Assembly (NCBI GenBank): GCA_943369525.1
Contig: CALRNL020000002.1
Span: 62,001 to 126,000 of the forward strand
Source of the DNA: BAIKAL-G1 sp943369525
GTDB taxonomy: Bacteria; Cyanobacteriota; Cyanobacteriia; PCC-6307; Cyanobiaceae
Direction: 5' to 3'
DNA: 64,000 nt
The notes under the pieces: model-generated
What the model was told of the DNA's origin: nothing
Seen by the model: only the letters and a program-made list of their open reading frames with translations
Databases searched by the model: none
Part shown: positions 45,601-54,148 of the stretch, piece by piece
Position numbering within the stretch: position 1 is the first letter of the stretch
How the letters are laid out: each line of letters opens with the position of its first letter
Position numbers and translations under genes: made by a program

Positions 45601-46542
45601 TTAGACGACTCCCGGTCCGCTCACGGGCGTTTCTGAAGACAGGCCGCAAAGCTCTTCACTGACCTGCCAGAGCCGGCGCCGTTGGCTGCCATCGAGGGCC
45701 GCCGCCGCGATCGGACAGGCCACGGGCCAGCCTCCCAGGTTGGCCAGGCCGCCGGGGCCATAGAGGGCCCCGCCCCGGGCCTGCGGCGCCACGGCCCCAT
45801 GCAGCTGGGGCAGGGCCCCCATGGCAGCGCTCTGGAACAGGGGGTCCAGCAGCCGGTAGGCCAGCCCCTCAATCCAGGAGCCCTTGGCCGCCACCGAACT
45901 GGGTTGCAGGTTGGTGCGGGCCAGGCCCGGGTGGGCGGCGATCGACAGGGTGGAACTGCCTGCGGCCGCCAGCCGCTCTTGCAACTCCAACGCCATCATC
46001 ACGTTGGCCAGTTTACTTTGGCCGTAGGCGCTCCAGGGGTCGTAGCGGCGTTCCCCCTGCAGGTCGTCAAAGGCCATACGGCCGAAGTAATGGGCCCCTG
46101 AACTCACGGTCACGATCCGGGAGCCCGGTTGCTGCTTGAGCAGGGGCAGCAGGGCTGCGGTGAGGGCGAAGTGGCCCAGGTGGTTAACGGCGAATTGGAG
46201 CTCGTAGCCATCGCGGGACAGGGTCCTCGGCGGTGCCATCACGCCGGCGTTATTGATCAGCAGATCGAGCCGGCCAAACTCCCGTTGCACCTGGTCGGCG
46301 GCCGCGGCCACACTGGCCAGGTCGGCCAGATCCAGATCGACCAGCTCCAGGCCCGCCCGGGCTAGGGGCAGCAACTGCTGACGAACCGCTTCGCCGCGGC
46401 TGCGCTGGCGGCAGGCCAGCAGCACGGTGGCGCCGGCCTGGGCCAGGGCCCGGGCCGTTTCCAGGCCCAGGCCACTGTTGGCGCCAGTGACCAGGGCGAT
46501 GCGGCCGCTCTGGTCGGGGATGTCGGCTTCGCTCCAGGCCAT
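45601..46542 (-). CDS. Short-chain dehydrogenase/reductase (retinol/protochlorophyllide-reductase-like)
   Basis: The 313-residue SDR binds NAD(P) through TGANSGLG (residues 19-26), has NNAGVM, and the catalytic YGQSK (Tyr and Lys) about 30 residues after the Ser in VSSGAHY. The layout resembles retinol-dehydrogenase/WWOX-like SDRs. Substrate unknown. The C-terminal 60 residues (GAVAPQARGGALYGPGGLANLGG) follow the family. It lies just downstream of a small acidic gene on the same strand. Confidence 0.88.
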   Translation of the reverse strand: MAWSEADIPDQSGRIALVTGANSGLGLETARALAQAGATVLLACRQRSRGEAVRQQLLPLARAGLELVDLDLADLASVAAAADQVQREFGRLDLLINNAGVMAPPRTLSRDGYELQFAVNHLGHFALTAALLPLLKQQPGSRIVTVSSGAHYFGRMAFDDLQGERRYDPWSAYGQSKLANVMMALELQERLAAAGSSTLSIAAHPGLARTNLQPSSVAAKGSWIEGLAYRLLDPLFQSAAMGALPQLHGAVAPQARGGALYGPGGLANLGGWPVACPIAAAALDGSQRRRLWQVSEELCGLSSETPVSGPGVV

Positions 46543-46620
46543 GGGGCTGATTCGCTGCGCTGGGAAGGGGTGGACTGGGCAGGAGCGCCCAGGGGCGTTG
46601 CCAAGGGCGCTCGCCTGGCC

Positions 46621-46878
46621 TCAGTCTTCCGGGAACAGCAGTGAGGCCAGTTCCTCCGGATCCACGTCGTAGACCCGGGCCAGGCTGGTTTCGATCGCGG
46701 AGGTCACTTCGCCAGGCAGGAAGCGCATCGCATTGAGGGCGTCCTCGGCAATCTCCTCGCTCAGCAGGGTCTCTTCGCCCTCGAGTTTCTCGTCGTTGAT
46801 CACCGCCATCACCCAGCTCTGGTAGGCGTAAACCAGATCGGAAAACTCCAGATCCGGATCGTTGAAGTCCAGGGCCAT
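46621..46878 (-). CDS. Small acidic conserved hypothetical protein
   Basis: An 85-residue protein beginning MALDFNDPDLEFSDLVYAYQ, with a strongly acidic, helical body (NDEKLEGEETLLSEEIAEDALNAMR) and ending LASLLFPED. It appears typical of a conserved picocyanobacterial hypothetical. The frame is open upstream to 47346, but that part does not look protein-like. Soluble; function unknown. Confidence 0.7.
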   Translation of the reverse strand: MALDFNDPDLEFSDLVYAYQSWVMAVINDEKLEGEETLLSEEIAEDALNAMRFLPGEVTSAIETSLARVYDVDPEELASLLFPED

Positions 46879-46933
46879 CGGGCTTAGGGCAGATGCCCCT
46901 GCAGTTTGCCGTGGGCCGGGGAGGATGGCAGGC

Positions 46934-47482
46934 ATGAGCGACACCCCCATCGCGGATCCCACTCCGGATCCCCAGCCCGATCCCCACTCGGCCCAGGCCA
47001 GCCCAGGGATCGAACGCCCGAGCGCCCTGGCCCTCCAGGCGACCCTGGTGGATTTCGCCCTGGCCGAGTTGGTGCGCCAGCAACGCCAGAGTTTCCAGCC
47101 CCTCTGGAGCCGCGAAAGCTGGGCCAAGCTGCTGATCTGGCTGGCGCTCAACTGCGGCTGCGGCACCGATACGGCCAGCCTGGAGGCCTTCGCCGCCGCC
47201 ATCGGCTCGAGCCAGCTAGCCCGCCTGCGCCGCCAGTTCTTTGAGCGGCAGCTGGAGGACCTCAACTTGATGGTGCTGGCCGATCCGGCCGAGCAGCAGG
47301 TGTTGGTTTGGCCCCTGGGCCCTAGCCTGGATGCCGCCAGCTCCACCGCTGACCTGGACCAAGGGCGGGTGGCTGCGGCCCTGGAGCGGGTCGGCCTGCT
47401 CGATCAGGTGGTGGCCGATCGGGGCCGCTGGCAGAGTTTGGAGGCGCTGGTCGCCGTGCCCTGGAGCCAGCCATGCAGCTGA
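46934..47482 (+). CDS. Conserved hypothetical protein
   Basis: A 182-residue protein with a Pro/Asp-rich start and a helical middle (LVDFALAELVRQQRQSFQPLW, then LIWLALNCGCGTDTASLEAFAAAIG). The C-terminal half (RRQFFERQLEDLNLMVLADPAEQQVLVWPLG) has a beta/alpha pattern. No membrane span. It overlaps the start of the next gene by 10 bases, so the two are likely co-translated. Family unrecognised. Confidence 0.65.
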   Translation: MSDTPIADPTPDPQPDPHSAQASPGIERPSALALQATLVDFALAELVRQQRQSFQPLWSRESWAKLLIWLALNCGCGTDTASLEAFAAAIGSSQLARLRRQFFERQLEDLNLMVLADPAEQQVLVWPLGPSLDAASSTADLDQGRVAAALERVGLLDQVVADRGRWQSLEALVAVPWSQPCS

Positions 47483-48165
47483 TCCGTGCTTACCGCAACC
47501 CGGGCTACGGGGCCCTCGCCGATGGGGTGATGGCCTTCTTCGATCGCCGCCCCGACCTGCACAGCTCTGGCGTCGCCTTTGGCAGCGCCGACTACGGGGT
47601 CAGCGATGGGGTCCCCCCTAGCTCCAGGGACGGGGCCCCTGATGGCCCTGGTGGGGCCAGCCGGGAACCGGACAAGGTGTCCACGGACATCAGCCTGGTG
47701 GCGATCGACCGCTCCGACCCGGAGGCCTTCGCCCTGGCCGATGTGATCCGCCGTGGCGTCACCGCCGCCCTGGAGCGCTACCTGCAAGAGCTGCCCCTGC
47801 TGCGTCAGTGCTGCCCGGAGCGCAGCCTGTTCGTGCTGCCGATCTTCAATCTGCAGCGCTATGCCCCGGGCGAGGGCTTCAAAAGCTGGCACTGCGACTG
47901 GACCACCAGCGAGGAGGCCACCGAACCGGTGCGGCGGGTGCTGGCCTGGATCCTCTACTGCAACGACGTTCCCGAGGGTGGCACCGAGTTCCATTGGCAG
48001 GACCACCACGAACCGGCCGAACGGGGCAAGCTGCTGCTCTTCCCGGCGGGCCTCTCCCACATCCACCGCGGCCGGGTCAACCACCAGCACAGCAAAACGA
48101 TCGCCACCGGCTGGATCAACGCCGGCACCCTCCCCGACTACGTGGCCCGGCTGGCGGCGGGCTGA
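47473..48165 (+). CDS. 2OG-Fe(II) oxygenase family protein
   Basis: A 230-residue protein with the catalytic set of prolyl-hydroxylase-like 2-oxoglutarate/Fe(II) dioxygenases: H140-x-D142 in SWHCDW, H198 in HIHRG, and K208 ten residues later (HSKTIATGW), a suitable 2OG anchor. These enzymes hydroxylate proteins or small molecules. It overlaps the preceding gene and precedes valS by about 100 bases. A second, unrelated-looking oxygenase lies on the other side of valS. Confidence 0.88.
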   Translation: MQLIRAYRNPGYGALADGVMAFFDRRPDLHSSGVAFGSADYGVSDGVPPSSRDGAPDGPGGASREPDKVSTDISLVAIDRSDPEAFALADVIRRGVTAALERYLQELPLLRQCCPERSLFVLPIFNLQRYAPGEGFKSWHCDWTTSEEATEPVRRVLAWILYCNDVPEGGTEFHWQDHHEPAERGKLLLFPAGLSHIHRGRVNHQHSKTIATGWINAGTLPDYVARLAAG

Positions 48166-48262
48166 GGCCGATGGGGCCGGTCTGGGCTGATCCGGCGAGC
48201 CTGGCTTGGCCCCGTTCCCGGCCCCTTTGAGACCATGGGACCACTGCCCCACCCCAGCCGCC

Positions 48263-51010
48263 GTGTCCGACGCTCCCGAAGGCGCCCTAGCTAAGACCTA
48301 CGACCCGGCCGGCACCGAGAGCCGCTGGCAGCAGGCCTGGGAGCAGGCGGGGGCCTTCCATCCCGACCCGGCGGCGCCGGGGGAGCCCTTTGCGGTTGTG
48401 ATCCCGCCGCCGAATGTCACCGGCAGCCTGCACATGGGCCATGCCTTCAACACGGCCCTGATTGACACGATCGTGCGCTTCCAGCGCCTGCGCGGCAAGA
48501 ATGTGCTCTGCCTGCCCGGCACCGACCACGCTTCGATTGCGGTGCAAACGATTCTGGAGCGCCAGCTCAAGGCCGAGGGCCTCAGCAAGGACGACCTGGG
48601 CCGCGATGCCTTTTTTGAACGGGCCTGGGCCTGGAAGGCCGAAAGCGGCGGCACGATCGTCGGCCAGCTGCGGCGGCTCGGCTATTCGGTGGATTGGCAA
48701 CGGGAGCGCTTCACCCTCGATCCCGGCCTCAACAAGGCGGTGGTGGAGGCCTTCCTGCGCCTGCACGAGCAGGGCCTGATCTACCGGGGGGAATACCTGG
48801 TGAATTGGTGCCCCGCCTCGGGATCGGCCGTGAGCGACTTGGAGGTGGAGATGAAGGAGCTGGAGGGCCACCTCTGGCACTTCCGCTATCCGCTCAGCGA
48901 TGGCAGCGGCCACCTGGTGGTGGCCACCACCCGCCCGGAAACCCTGCTCGGCGACACGGCCGTGGCCGTGAACCCCAGCGACGAGCGTTACGCCGCCCTA
49001 GTGGGCCAGACCCTCAGCCTGCCCCTGGTGGGCCGCCTGATTCCGATCGTGGCCGACGACCACGTCGATCCGGCCTTCGGCACCGGCTGCGTCAAGGTGA
49101 CCCCCGCCCACGATCCCAATGACTTCGCCATCGGCCAGCGCCATGGCCTGCCCCAGATCACGGTGATGGCCAAGGACGGCAGCATGAACGCCGCCGCCGG
49201 TCGCTTCGCCGGCCTGGATCGCTTTGAGGCCCGTAAAGCCGTGGTGGCGGCCATGGAGGCCGAGGGCTTCCTGGTGAAGGTGGAGCCCCACCGCCACAGC
49301 GTGCCCTTCTCGGACCGGGGCAAGGTGCCGGTGGAGCCCCTGCTCTCCACCCAGTGGTTCGTGCGCACGGACCCCCTGGCGGCCCGCTGCCGGGAAGCGC
49401 TCGACCGCCAGGAACCCCAGTTCGTGCCGGAGCGCTGGAGCAAGGTCTACCGCGACTGGCTCACCGACATCCGCGACTGGTGCATCAGCCGCCAGCTCTG
49501 GTGGGGCCACCGCATTCCGGCCTGGTTTGTGGTGAGCGAAACCGGCGGGGTAATAAGCGATGCCACCCCCTACGTGGTTGCCCGCGATGGAGCCGAAGCC
49601 CTGGCATCGGCCCAGGCCCAGTTCGGTGCTGCGGCCGTGATCGAGCAGGACCCGGACGTGCTCGACACCTGGTTCTCCAGTGGCCTCTGGCCCTTCTCCA
49701 CCCTGGGCTGGCCCGATCCAGGAGCCGCTGATCTGGCCACCTGGTATCCCACCAGCGTGCTGGTGACCGGCTTTGACATCATCTTTTTCTGGGTGGCCCG
49801 GATGACGATGATGGCCGGCGCCCTAATGGGAGAGGGGGAAGGCGCTGCAATCCCTTGGATTCCATTTAAAGACGTCTATATCCATGGCCTGGTGCGGGAT
49901 GAGAACAACCGCAAGATGAGTAAATCCTCGGGCAATGGCATTGATCCGGTGCTGCTGATTGAGCGTTATGGCGCCGATGCCCTGCGCTTTGCCCTGGTGC
50001 GCGAAGTGGCCGGTGCCGGCCAGGACATCCGCCTCGATTACGACCGCGCCAGTGACACCTCCGCCACGGTGGAGGGGGCCCGCAATTTCGCCAACAAGCT
50101 TTGGAATGCCACCCGCTTTGCCCTGATGAACCTGGGCGGCGACACGCCGGCCAGCCTGGGGGCACCAGATCTGGCCCAGCTCGAGAGTGAGGACCGCTGG
50201 ATCCTGTCGCGCCTGGCCCGCACCAGCAGCCAGTGCGCCGATCTCTACGGCTCCTATCGGCTCGGCGAAGCGGCCAAGCTCCTCTATGAGTTCGCCTGGA
50301 ACGACCTCTGCGACCAGTACATCGAATGGGCCAAGCCCCGGCTTGGCGGCGAGGACGGCCTCCCGCGCCGCACGGCCCGCCAGGTGCTGGCCACCAGCCT
50401 GGAGGCCCTGCTGGTGATGCTGCATCCCCTCATGCCCCACCTCACCGAGGAGCTCTGGCATGCCGTCACCGGCGCTGAAGACTGCCAGTTTTTAGCCCTG
50501 CAGGCCTGGCCCGAGGCCGATCCCACCTGGGTGGATGGCGACCACGAAACGGCCTTCCAGTTCGGCATTGATGCGGTGCGGGCCATCCGCAACCTGCGGG
50601 CCCTCTCGGGGGTGAAGCCGGGCGAGAAGTTGGCCATCGGCATCTTCACCGGCCAGGCCGATCGCCTGGCCTTTGTGGCGGCTAACCAGGCCAAAATTGC
50701 GCGCCTGGTGGGGGCGGCCGAGCTCCAGGGCCAGGCCGAGCCCATCGCCGGCCAGCTGCTCGGCATGGTCGATAGCGATGGCCAGGTGGGTATCACCGTG
50801 CCCCAGCAGAGCCTCGATGCCCTGAGACTGCGCCTGGAGAAAGACCTGGCCAAGGCGGAAAAGGAGATCGACGGCCTAGCCGGGCGCCTGGCCAACCCCA
50901 ACTTCGCGGGCAAGGCCCCGCCCGAGGTGGTGGCCGAATGCCAGGCCAACCTGGCGGAAGCCGAGGCCCAGGCGGCGCTGGTGCGGGGGCGGCTGGCGGA
51001 ATTGGGCTGA
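48263..51010 (+). CDS. valS: Valyl-tRNA synthetase
   Basis: The 915-residue class I synthetase charges tRNA-Val. The HIGH motif reads HMGH (PPPNVTGSLHMGHAF) and the KMSKS loop is KMSKSSG; the editing domain and the C-terminal coiled coil (LEKDLAKAEKEIDGLAGRLANPNFAGKAP) are intact. I used the GTG at 48263 (VSDAPEGALAKTYDPAG); the frame is open from a TTG at 48206 but those extra residues look unlike the family. Confidence 0.97.
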   Translation: MSDAPEGALAKTYDPAGTESRWQQAWEQAGAFHPDPAAPGEPFAVVIPPPNVTGSLHMGHAFNTALIDTIVRFQRLRGKNVLCLPGTDHASIAVQTILERQLKAEGLSKDDLGRDAFFERAWAWKAESGGTIVGQLRRLGYSVDWQRERFTLDPGLNKAVVEAFLRLHEQGLIYRGEYLVNWCPASGSAVSDLEVEMKELEGHLWHFRYPLSDGSGHLVVATTRPETLLGDTAVAVNPSDERYAALVGQTLSLPLVGRLIPIVADDHVDPAFGTGCVKVTPAHDPNDFAIGQRHGLPQITVMAKDGSMNAAAGRFAGLDRFEARKAVVAAMEAEGFLVKVEPHRHSVPFSDRGKVPVEPLLSTQWFVRTDPLAARCREALDRQEPQFVPERWSKVYRDWLTDIRDWCISRQLWWGHRIPAWFVVSETGGVISDATPYVVARDGAEALASAQAQFGAAAVIEQDPDVLDTWFSSGLWPFSTLGWPDPGAADLATWYPTSVLVTGFDIIFFWVARMTMMAGALMGEGEGAAIPWIPFKDVYIHGLVRDENNRKMSKSSGNGIDPVLLIERYGADALRFALVREVAGAGQDIRLDYDRASDTSATVEGARNFANKLWNATRFALMNLGGDTPASLGAPDLAQLESEDRWILSRLARTSSQCADLYGSYRLGEAAKLLYEFAWNDLCDQYIEWAKPRLGGEDGLPRRTARQVLATSLEALLVMLHPLMPHLTEELWHAVTGAEDCQFLALQAWPEADPTWVDGDHETAFQFGIDAVRAIRNLRALSGVKPGEKLAIGIFTGQADRLAFVAANQAKIARLVGAAELQGQAEPIAGQLLGMVDSDGQVGITVPQQSLDALRLRLEKDLAKAEKEIDGLAGRLANPNFAGKAPPEVVAECQANLAEAEAQAALVRGRLAELG

Positions 51011-51018
51011 GGCGAGCC

Positions 51019-51642
51019 ATGCAGGAGTCCTTATTCCCCACCCCGCTTTGGCACTTTCAGCATCCCGATCCCCAGGCTTGCCAGGCCTGGGGCGCCCATG
51101 TGCTGGCCCTGGAAGGTCAGGATTCTGCCGGTCTTCAGCTCACCAACCAGGGCGGTTGGCATAGCTCCACGGGGCTGCTCGGCGATCCCGCCTTGGCGGA
51201 CCTGTTCCATTGGATCGCCACCTGCTGCCAGGGGGCGGTGCAGGACTGGGGCTGGGACCTCAGAGCGGCCACGCCAACCTTCAATAACGCCTGGGCGATG
51301 GTGAATCGCCAGGGCCACAGCACCCGGGCCCACCTCCACCCCAACAGCCTGCTGAGCGGTGTGGTGTATCTGCAGGTGCCAGCTGGCTCTGGTGCGATTG
51401 CCTTCCTTGATCCCAGGGCCGGCGCCCAGATGCTGGTGCCCCCCTGGCGCCCTGGGGCGGCTGAAGCCTTGGCGGGCCGGGTGCGGCGGGTGCCATCGCA
51501 GGGCCAGTTGCTGCTTTTCCCCTCCTGGCTCTGGCATGAGGTGGAGCCCAGCAGCCAGGCGGGCGCCCGCATCTCGATCAGTTTCAACGTCGGCATGCGC
51601 CCGGTCGGCTGGGGAGGGGCCAGGGGCCCCGATCGCCGTTGA
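51019..51642 (+). CDS. TIGR02466-type 2OG-Fe(II) oxygenase family protein
   Basis: A 207-residue protein with H105/H107 in RAHLHPNSLLSGVVYL, D131 in FLDP, H173 in WHEVEP and R184 in RISISFN, as in the TIGR02466 hypothetical family predicted to be a 2OG-Fe(II) oxygenase. It begins at an ATG eight bases after the valS stop, so it is likely co-transcribed. Substrate unknown. Confidence 0.85.
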   Translation: MQESLFPTPLWHFQHPDPQACQAWGAHVLALEGQDSAGLQLTNQGGWHSSTGLLGDPALADLFHWIATCCQGAVQDWGWDLRAATPTFNNAWAMVNRQGHSTRAHLHPNSLLSGVVYLQVPAGSGAIAFLDPRAGAQMLVPPWRPGAAEALAGRVRRVPSQGQLLLFPSWLWHEVEPSSQAGARISISFNVGMRPVGWGGARGPDRR

Positions 51643-51992
51643 TCCGAGTGTCGTTGATCCGATTGCCCGGGACCAATCCCGATGATCGGCGATGGGCAGG
51701 GCTCGGTCCTTGGCCGGGCAAGCGGGCCTAGGGATTCGGGCCCCAGCCTGACCCGGACTCTGCTGGTAGGGGCGGTTCTGGCGGAGGAGACCATGGAGTG
51801 GCCTTTGTCCCTCGAAATAAAGTTTTTGGCCCTGGAGTCTGGGCCGATGTTCATGGTCGGATTCACCTATCTCGATGGCCCCTTGTCGATGTCTTTTTGT
51901 CGGCTTGTGCCGCAGGGATGCCCTCGATTGGCCGTAGCTAAATCCTCCCTGGACCGGGAGATCCCAGGATTCGTTAAAGACGGAGGGGGAAG
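51643..51992. other. Intergenic stretch without a recognised gene
   Basis: No gene visible; a plus-strand frame overlaps it (51682-52197) but reads as a poor protein and is out of frame with the small gene at 51993-52187. The first bases repeat GTTGATCCGA twice near 51640-51665. AT-rich patches exist near 51820. The last 15 bases (GGAGGGGGAAG) make a good ribosome-binding site for the next gene. Confidence 0.5.
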
Positions 51993-52187
51993 ATGGCCCT
52001 GGGTTCCAGTGATCAGGAGGGGGGCGAGAGCTTTGCCCTGGTCGATTCCCTTGAGGGGTGCTCCATCTACCAGGAGCCCAGCGGCCAATTGCTGGTGGCC
52101 GTGGATCAGCGGCCCCAGGAGTATTGGGTCACCGACACCCTGCCCGCCGCCCATGCCCTCTGCCGACGCCTGCAGGCCCTCCGCTAA
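51993..52187 (+). CDS. Small hypothetical protein with a strong ribosome-binding site
   Basis: A 64-residue protein starting MALGSSDQEGGESFALVDSL and continuing SIYQEPSGQLLVAVDQRP, QEYWVTDTLPAAHALCRRL. The strand-helix pattern suggests a folded domain. GGAGGGGGAAG immediately before the ATG supports the start. No signal peptide. Not recognised. Confidence 0.65.
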   Translation: MALGSSDQEGGESFALVDSLEGCSIYQEPSGQLLVAVDQRPQEYWVTDTLPAAHALCRRLQALR

Positions 52188-52306
52188 GGCGGCCTAGCGG
52201 GGCTGGCCCGCCTTTGCTCCGTACCCCAAACCTGGCCACGTCCCGGTTGGGTTGCCAGGCAGCAGGTGTTGCCAGGAGTGGCGGGCCGGCTCTCCCCTCT
52301 TCCGGC

Positions 52307-52687
52307 CTAGAGCCCCTTGCGATCTAGGGCATCGGCCAGGCGCGTCACCGCCGAGGCCAGCTGGGCCTGGGTGTCGGGTGGGGCCACCGCCTTCTCGTTG
52401 CGCTTGAGCGCCTCGATGGCCCGCACGATCAAAAACACCACAAACGCGATCACCAGGAAATTAATCAGGGCCACGATCACGGCCCCGGCCGGCCAGGCCT
52501 GGATCGACTCCACCTGGATGGCCCGGAGGACTGGTTGCAGCACAGTGGTCATCACCAGGCTCACCACCGCATCGACCACCTTGCCGAAGGCGCCGCCGAT
52601 CACCACTGCCACCGCCAGGTCCACCACATTGCCCTTGTTGATGAAGTCTTTGAAATCGGAAAGGAAGCTGGATCGGCGCAGGGCCAT
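52307..52687 (-). CDS. mscL: Large-conductance mechanosensitive channel
   Basis: MscL, 126 residues, opens under membrane tension to release solutes on osmotic downshock. It starts MALRRSSFLSDFKDFINKGN, continues VVDLAVAVVIGGAFGKVVDAVVSLVMTTVL (first span) and has the second span (VALINFLVIAFVVFLIVRAI) then a charged C-terminal bundle. The loop is somewhat variable but the fold landmarks are intact. Confidence 0.95.
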   Translation of the reverse strand: MALRRSSFLSDFKDFINKGNVVDLAVAVVIGGAFGKVVDAVVSLVMTTVLQPVLRAIQVESIQAWPAGAVIVALINFLVIAFVVFLIVRAIEALKRNEKAVAPPDTQAQLASAVTRLADALDRKGL

Positions 52688-53102
52688 GGCTAAAAAGTTG
52701 CTGGTTTCAAGCTAATTGACTCGCTTGGGTTTATGGATACGGGCCGGGATGCCGCCCCGGATGCGCAGCAGCGCCAGGCGGTTAGCCCGTGACCCGCGGG
52801 CCCGGGTGCCGACCGGCGAGGGCCCCACGGAGGGGGTGCTTCCGGGCGGGGGGTGCCCCAGGGCGAGCCCCCAGGTCGCTGGTGATCCTGGACGCCGCGC
52901 CGATGCAACCCTCGCCCCCGACGATCGGGAGCTTGCCTGGCCCTGGGCTTGCGGGGCAACGCCCAGGCTCGATGGGCCTCAGGGCAACGACCGCCCAAGC
53001 CGGTCAAGGGCGGTGGTGTCGCCGACCCGTAGCTTGCACTACTGCTAGTGGCCTTCCCATTTGGGTCCCTGTCGCTAGCGTGGCCCCAGTTGAGTCGTTC
53101 CC
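52688..53102. other. GC-rich intergenic stretch, possibly with a 38-codon gene
   Basis: I see no established gene. On the minus strand a 38-codon frame (52712-52828, GTG start) encodes a very basic peptide ending NRLALLRIRGGIPARIHKPK and four more residues; it is listed separately with low confidence. Reading frames across the rest are long but look like high-GC chance frames. I looked for tRNA, tmRNA, SRP RNA and RNase P signatures and found none. Confidence 0.45.
52712..52828 (-). CDS. Possible 38-residue basic peptide
   Basis: Begins with GTG at 52828 and ends with TAG at 52712-52714. The peptide has several Arg and Lys residues and a C-terminal RIHKPKRVN. The third-position GC of the frame is high, as in real genes nearby. 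It would lie upstream of mscL. Without a homologue this is only a possibility. Confidence 0.25.
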   Translation of the reverse strand: MGPSPVGTRARGSRANRLALLRIRGGIPARIHKPKRVN

Positions 53103-53444
53103 ATGGCCCAGTTGCATGACCTGCGCCTGCGGCTTTTGGTGCAACAGGAGAGCGAGCGGATCGCCGAGTCCCAGGCCGACGATCTGGATCTGTCCGTCGT
53201 GCAGGCCCGCTGCCTCTGTTGGCTGGCCCTGCTGGCCGAGGCCCATGAGGACCAGGCCAGTGATGCCGAGCGCCGCGGTGATGTGGAACAGGCCATGGGC
53301 TGGTTTGCCGATTCAATGCGGCTGCGGGACGTCATCCAGGTGGTGAGCTCGATTGAGATCCCCCTACCCGGCGCCAGCGACCAGCTCGATGACGGCGACT
53401 GGGAGGCCGATGGCGATAGCTTCTTGGGTCCGATGGCAGCTTGA
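53103..53444 (+). CDS. Helical hypothetical protein
   Basis: A 113-residue, mostly helical protein (AQLHDLRLRLLVQQESERIAE, WLALLAEAHEDQASDAE, MGWFADSMRLRDVIQVV) ending in an acidic tail. The repeated helical layout could be a TPR-like or dimerisation bundle, but I do not recognise it. Start is the ATG at 53103. Not membrane-bound. Confidence 0.65.
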   Translation: MAQLHDLRLRLLVQQESERIAESQADDLDLSVVQARCLCWLALLAEAHEDQASDAERRGDVEQAMGWFADSMRLRDVIQVVSSIEIPLPGASDQLDDGDWEADGDSFLGPMAA

Positions 53445-53502
53445 GCAAGGCACCTCGGCAGCCTTGGTGCCATGATGGAATTTGAATAGTTAAGGGACTG
53501 CG

Positions 53503-53982
53503 GTGCCGGAAGAGCCCTGCCAATGCCCTGATTGCCAGCGGTTCTACCGAGAGCATGACCGCCTGATCCGTGAGAATCCGACGCTGCGCCAGCAGCAGGA
53601 GCTCAATTGGGCCGCCCTGCAGTCGTTCCGAACCTTGGCCGGTCGGGCGCTCGAGGAACTGCAGAAAATCCATGGCGACGGCGAATCCACGCCCCCTACC
53701 TCCGCGTCGATGGCTCCAGCCGTGCCGCCGGGATCCGGCCATGGCGATGAGGCGGAGGAGGATGCGATCCAGCAGGCCATCGGCGATCTCGAAAATATCA
53801 ACGCCCACCTGTTCTCGATCGAGGCCTTGATGGAGCGCATTTTTGATGTGCGCGTTCCCGATGAGGTGGAGCAGAAGTTTCGTGAGATGGCCGGTGAACT
53901 GGCGCCCGATCCGCTCAATGCCGACCGCCTGCGGCTCAATCGCCTGCTGCATCAAACCCCCGACCTGCCGGATCGCAGCTGA
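53503..53982 (+). CDS. Hypothetical protein with an N-terminal CxxC pair and coiled-coil-like body
   Basis: A 159-residue protein. It starts (GTG at 53503) with CQCPDCQRFY, which could bind zinc, followed by a Glu/Arg-rich helix (REHDRLIRENPTLRQQQELNW) and ending in DEAEEDAIQQAIGDLENINAHLFSIEALMERIF, a helical stretch typical of coiled coils. Function unknown. Confidence 0.65.
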   Translation: MPEEPCQCPDCQRFYREHDRLIRENPTLRQQQELNWAALQSFRTLAGRALEELQKIHGDGESTPPTSASMAPAVPPGSGHGDEAEEDAIQQAIGDLENINAHLFSIEALMERIFDVRVPDEVEQKFREMAGELAPDPLNADRLRLNRLLHQTPDLPDRS

Positions 53983-54148
53983 GTTGGGTCTGGCCGTTCC
54001 TAAGGGTCCGCCGGGATGTCCCCAGCCCTACTTCGGGTGATCGAGTTGGTCTGGTTACCGGTCCCTAGGCCCCTCACTCCACGAGGCCCAGGATGCTCCT
54101 GCTGGATTGGTGGCAGGGCCCATGGGCTCGGTCTTGCTGGCGCCAGCC

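Noticed and set aside
51682..52197. 171-codon plus-strand frame upstream of mscL
   Set aside because: It overlaps the better 64-residue frame at 51993-52187 in another frame, lacks a ribosome-binding site and does not look protein-like.
52688..53102. RNase P, tmRNA or SRP RNA in the GC-rich gap
   Set aside because: I looked for GAGGAAAGTCCGGGC, the tmRNA tRNA-like ends and the SRP GNAR loop and found none on either strand.
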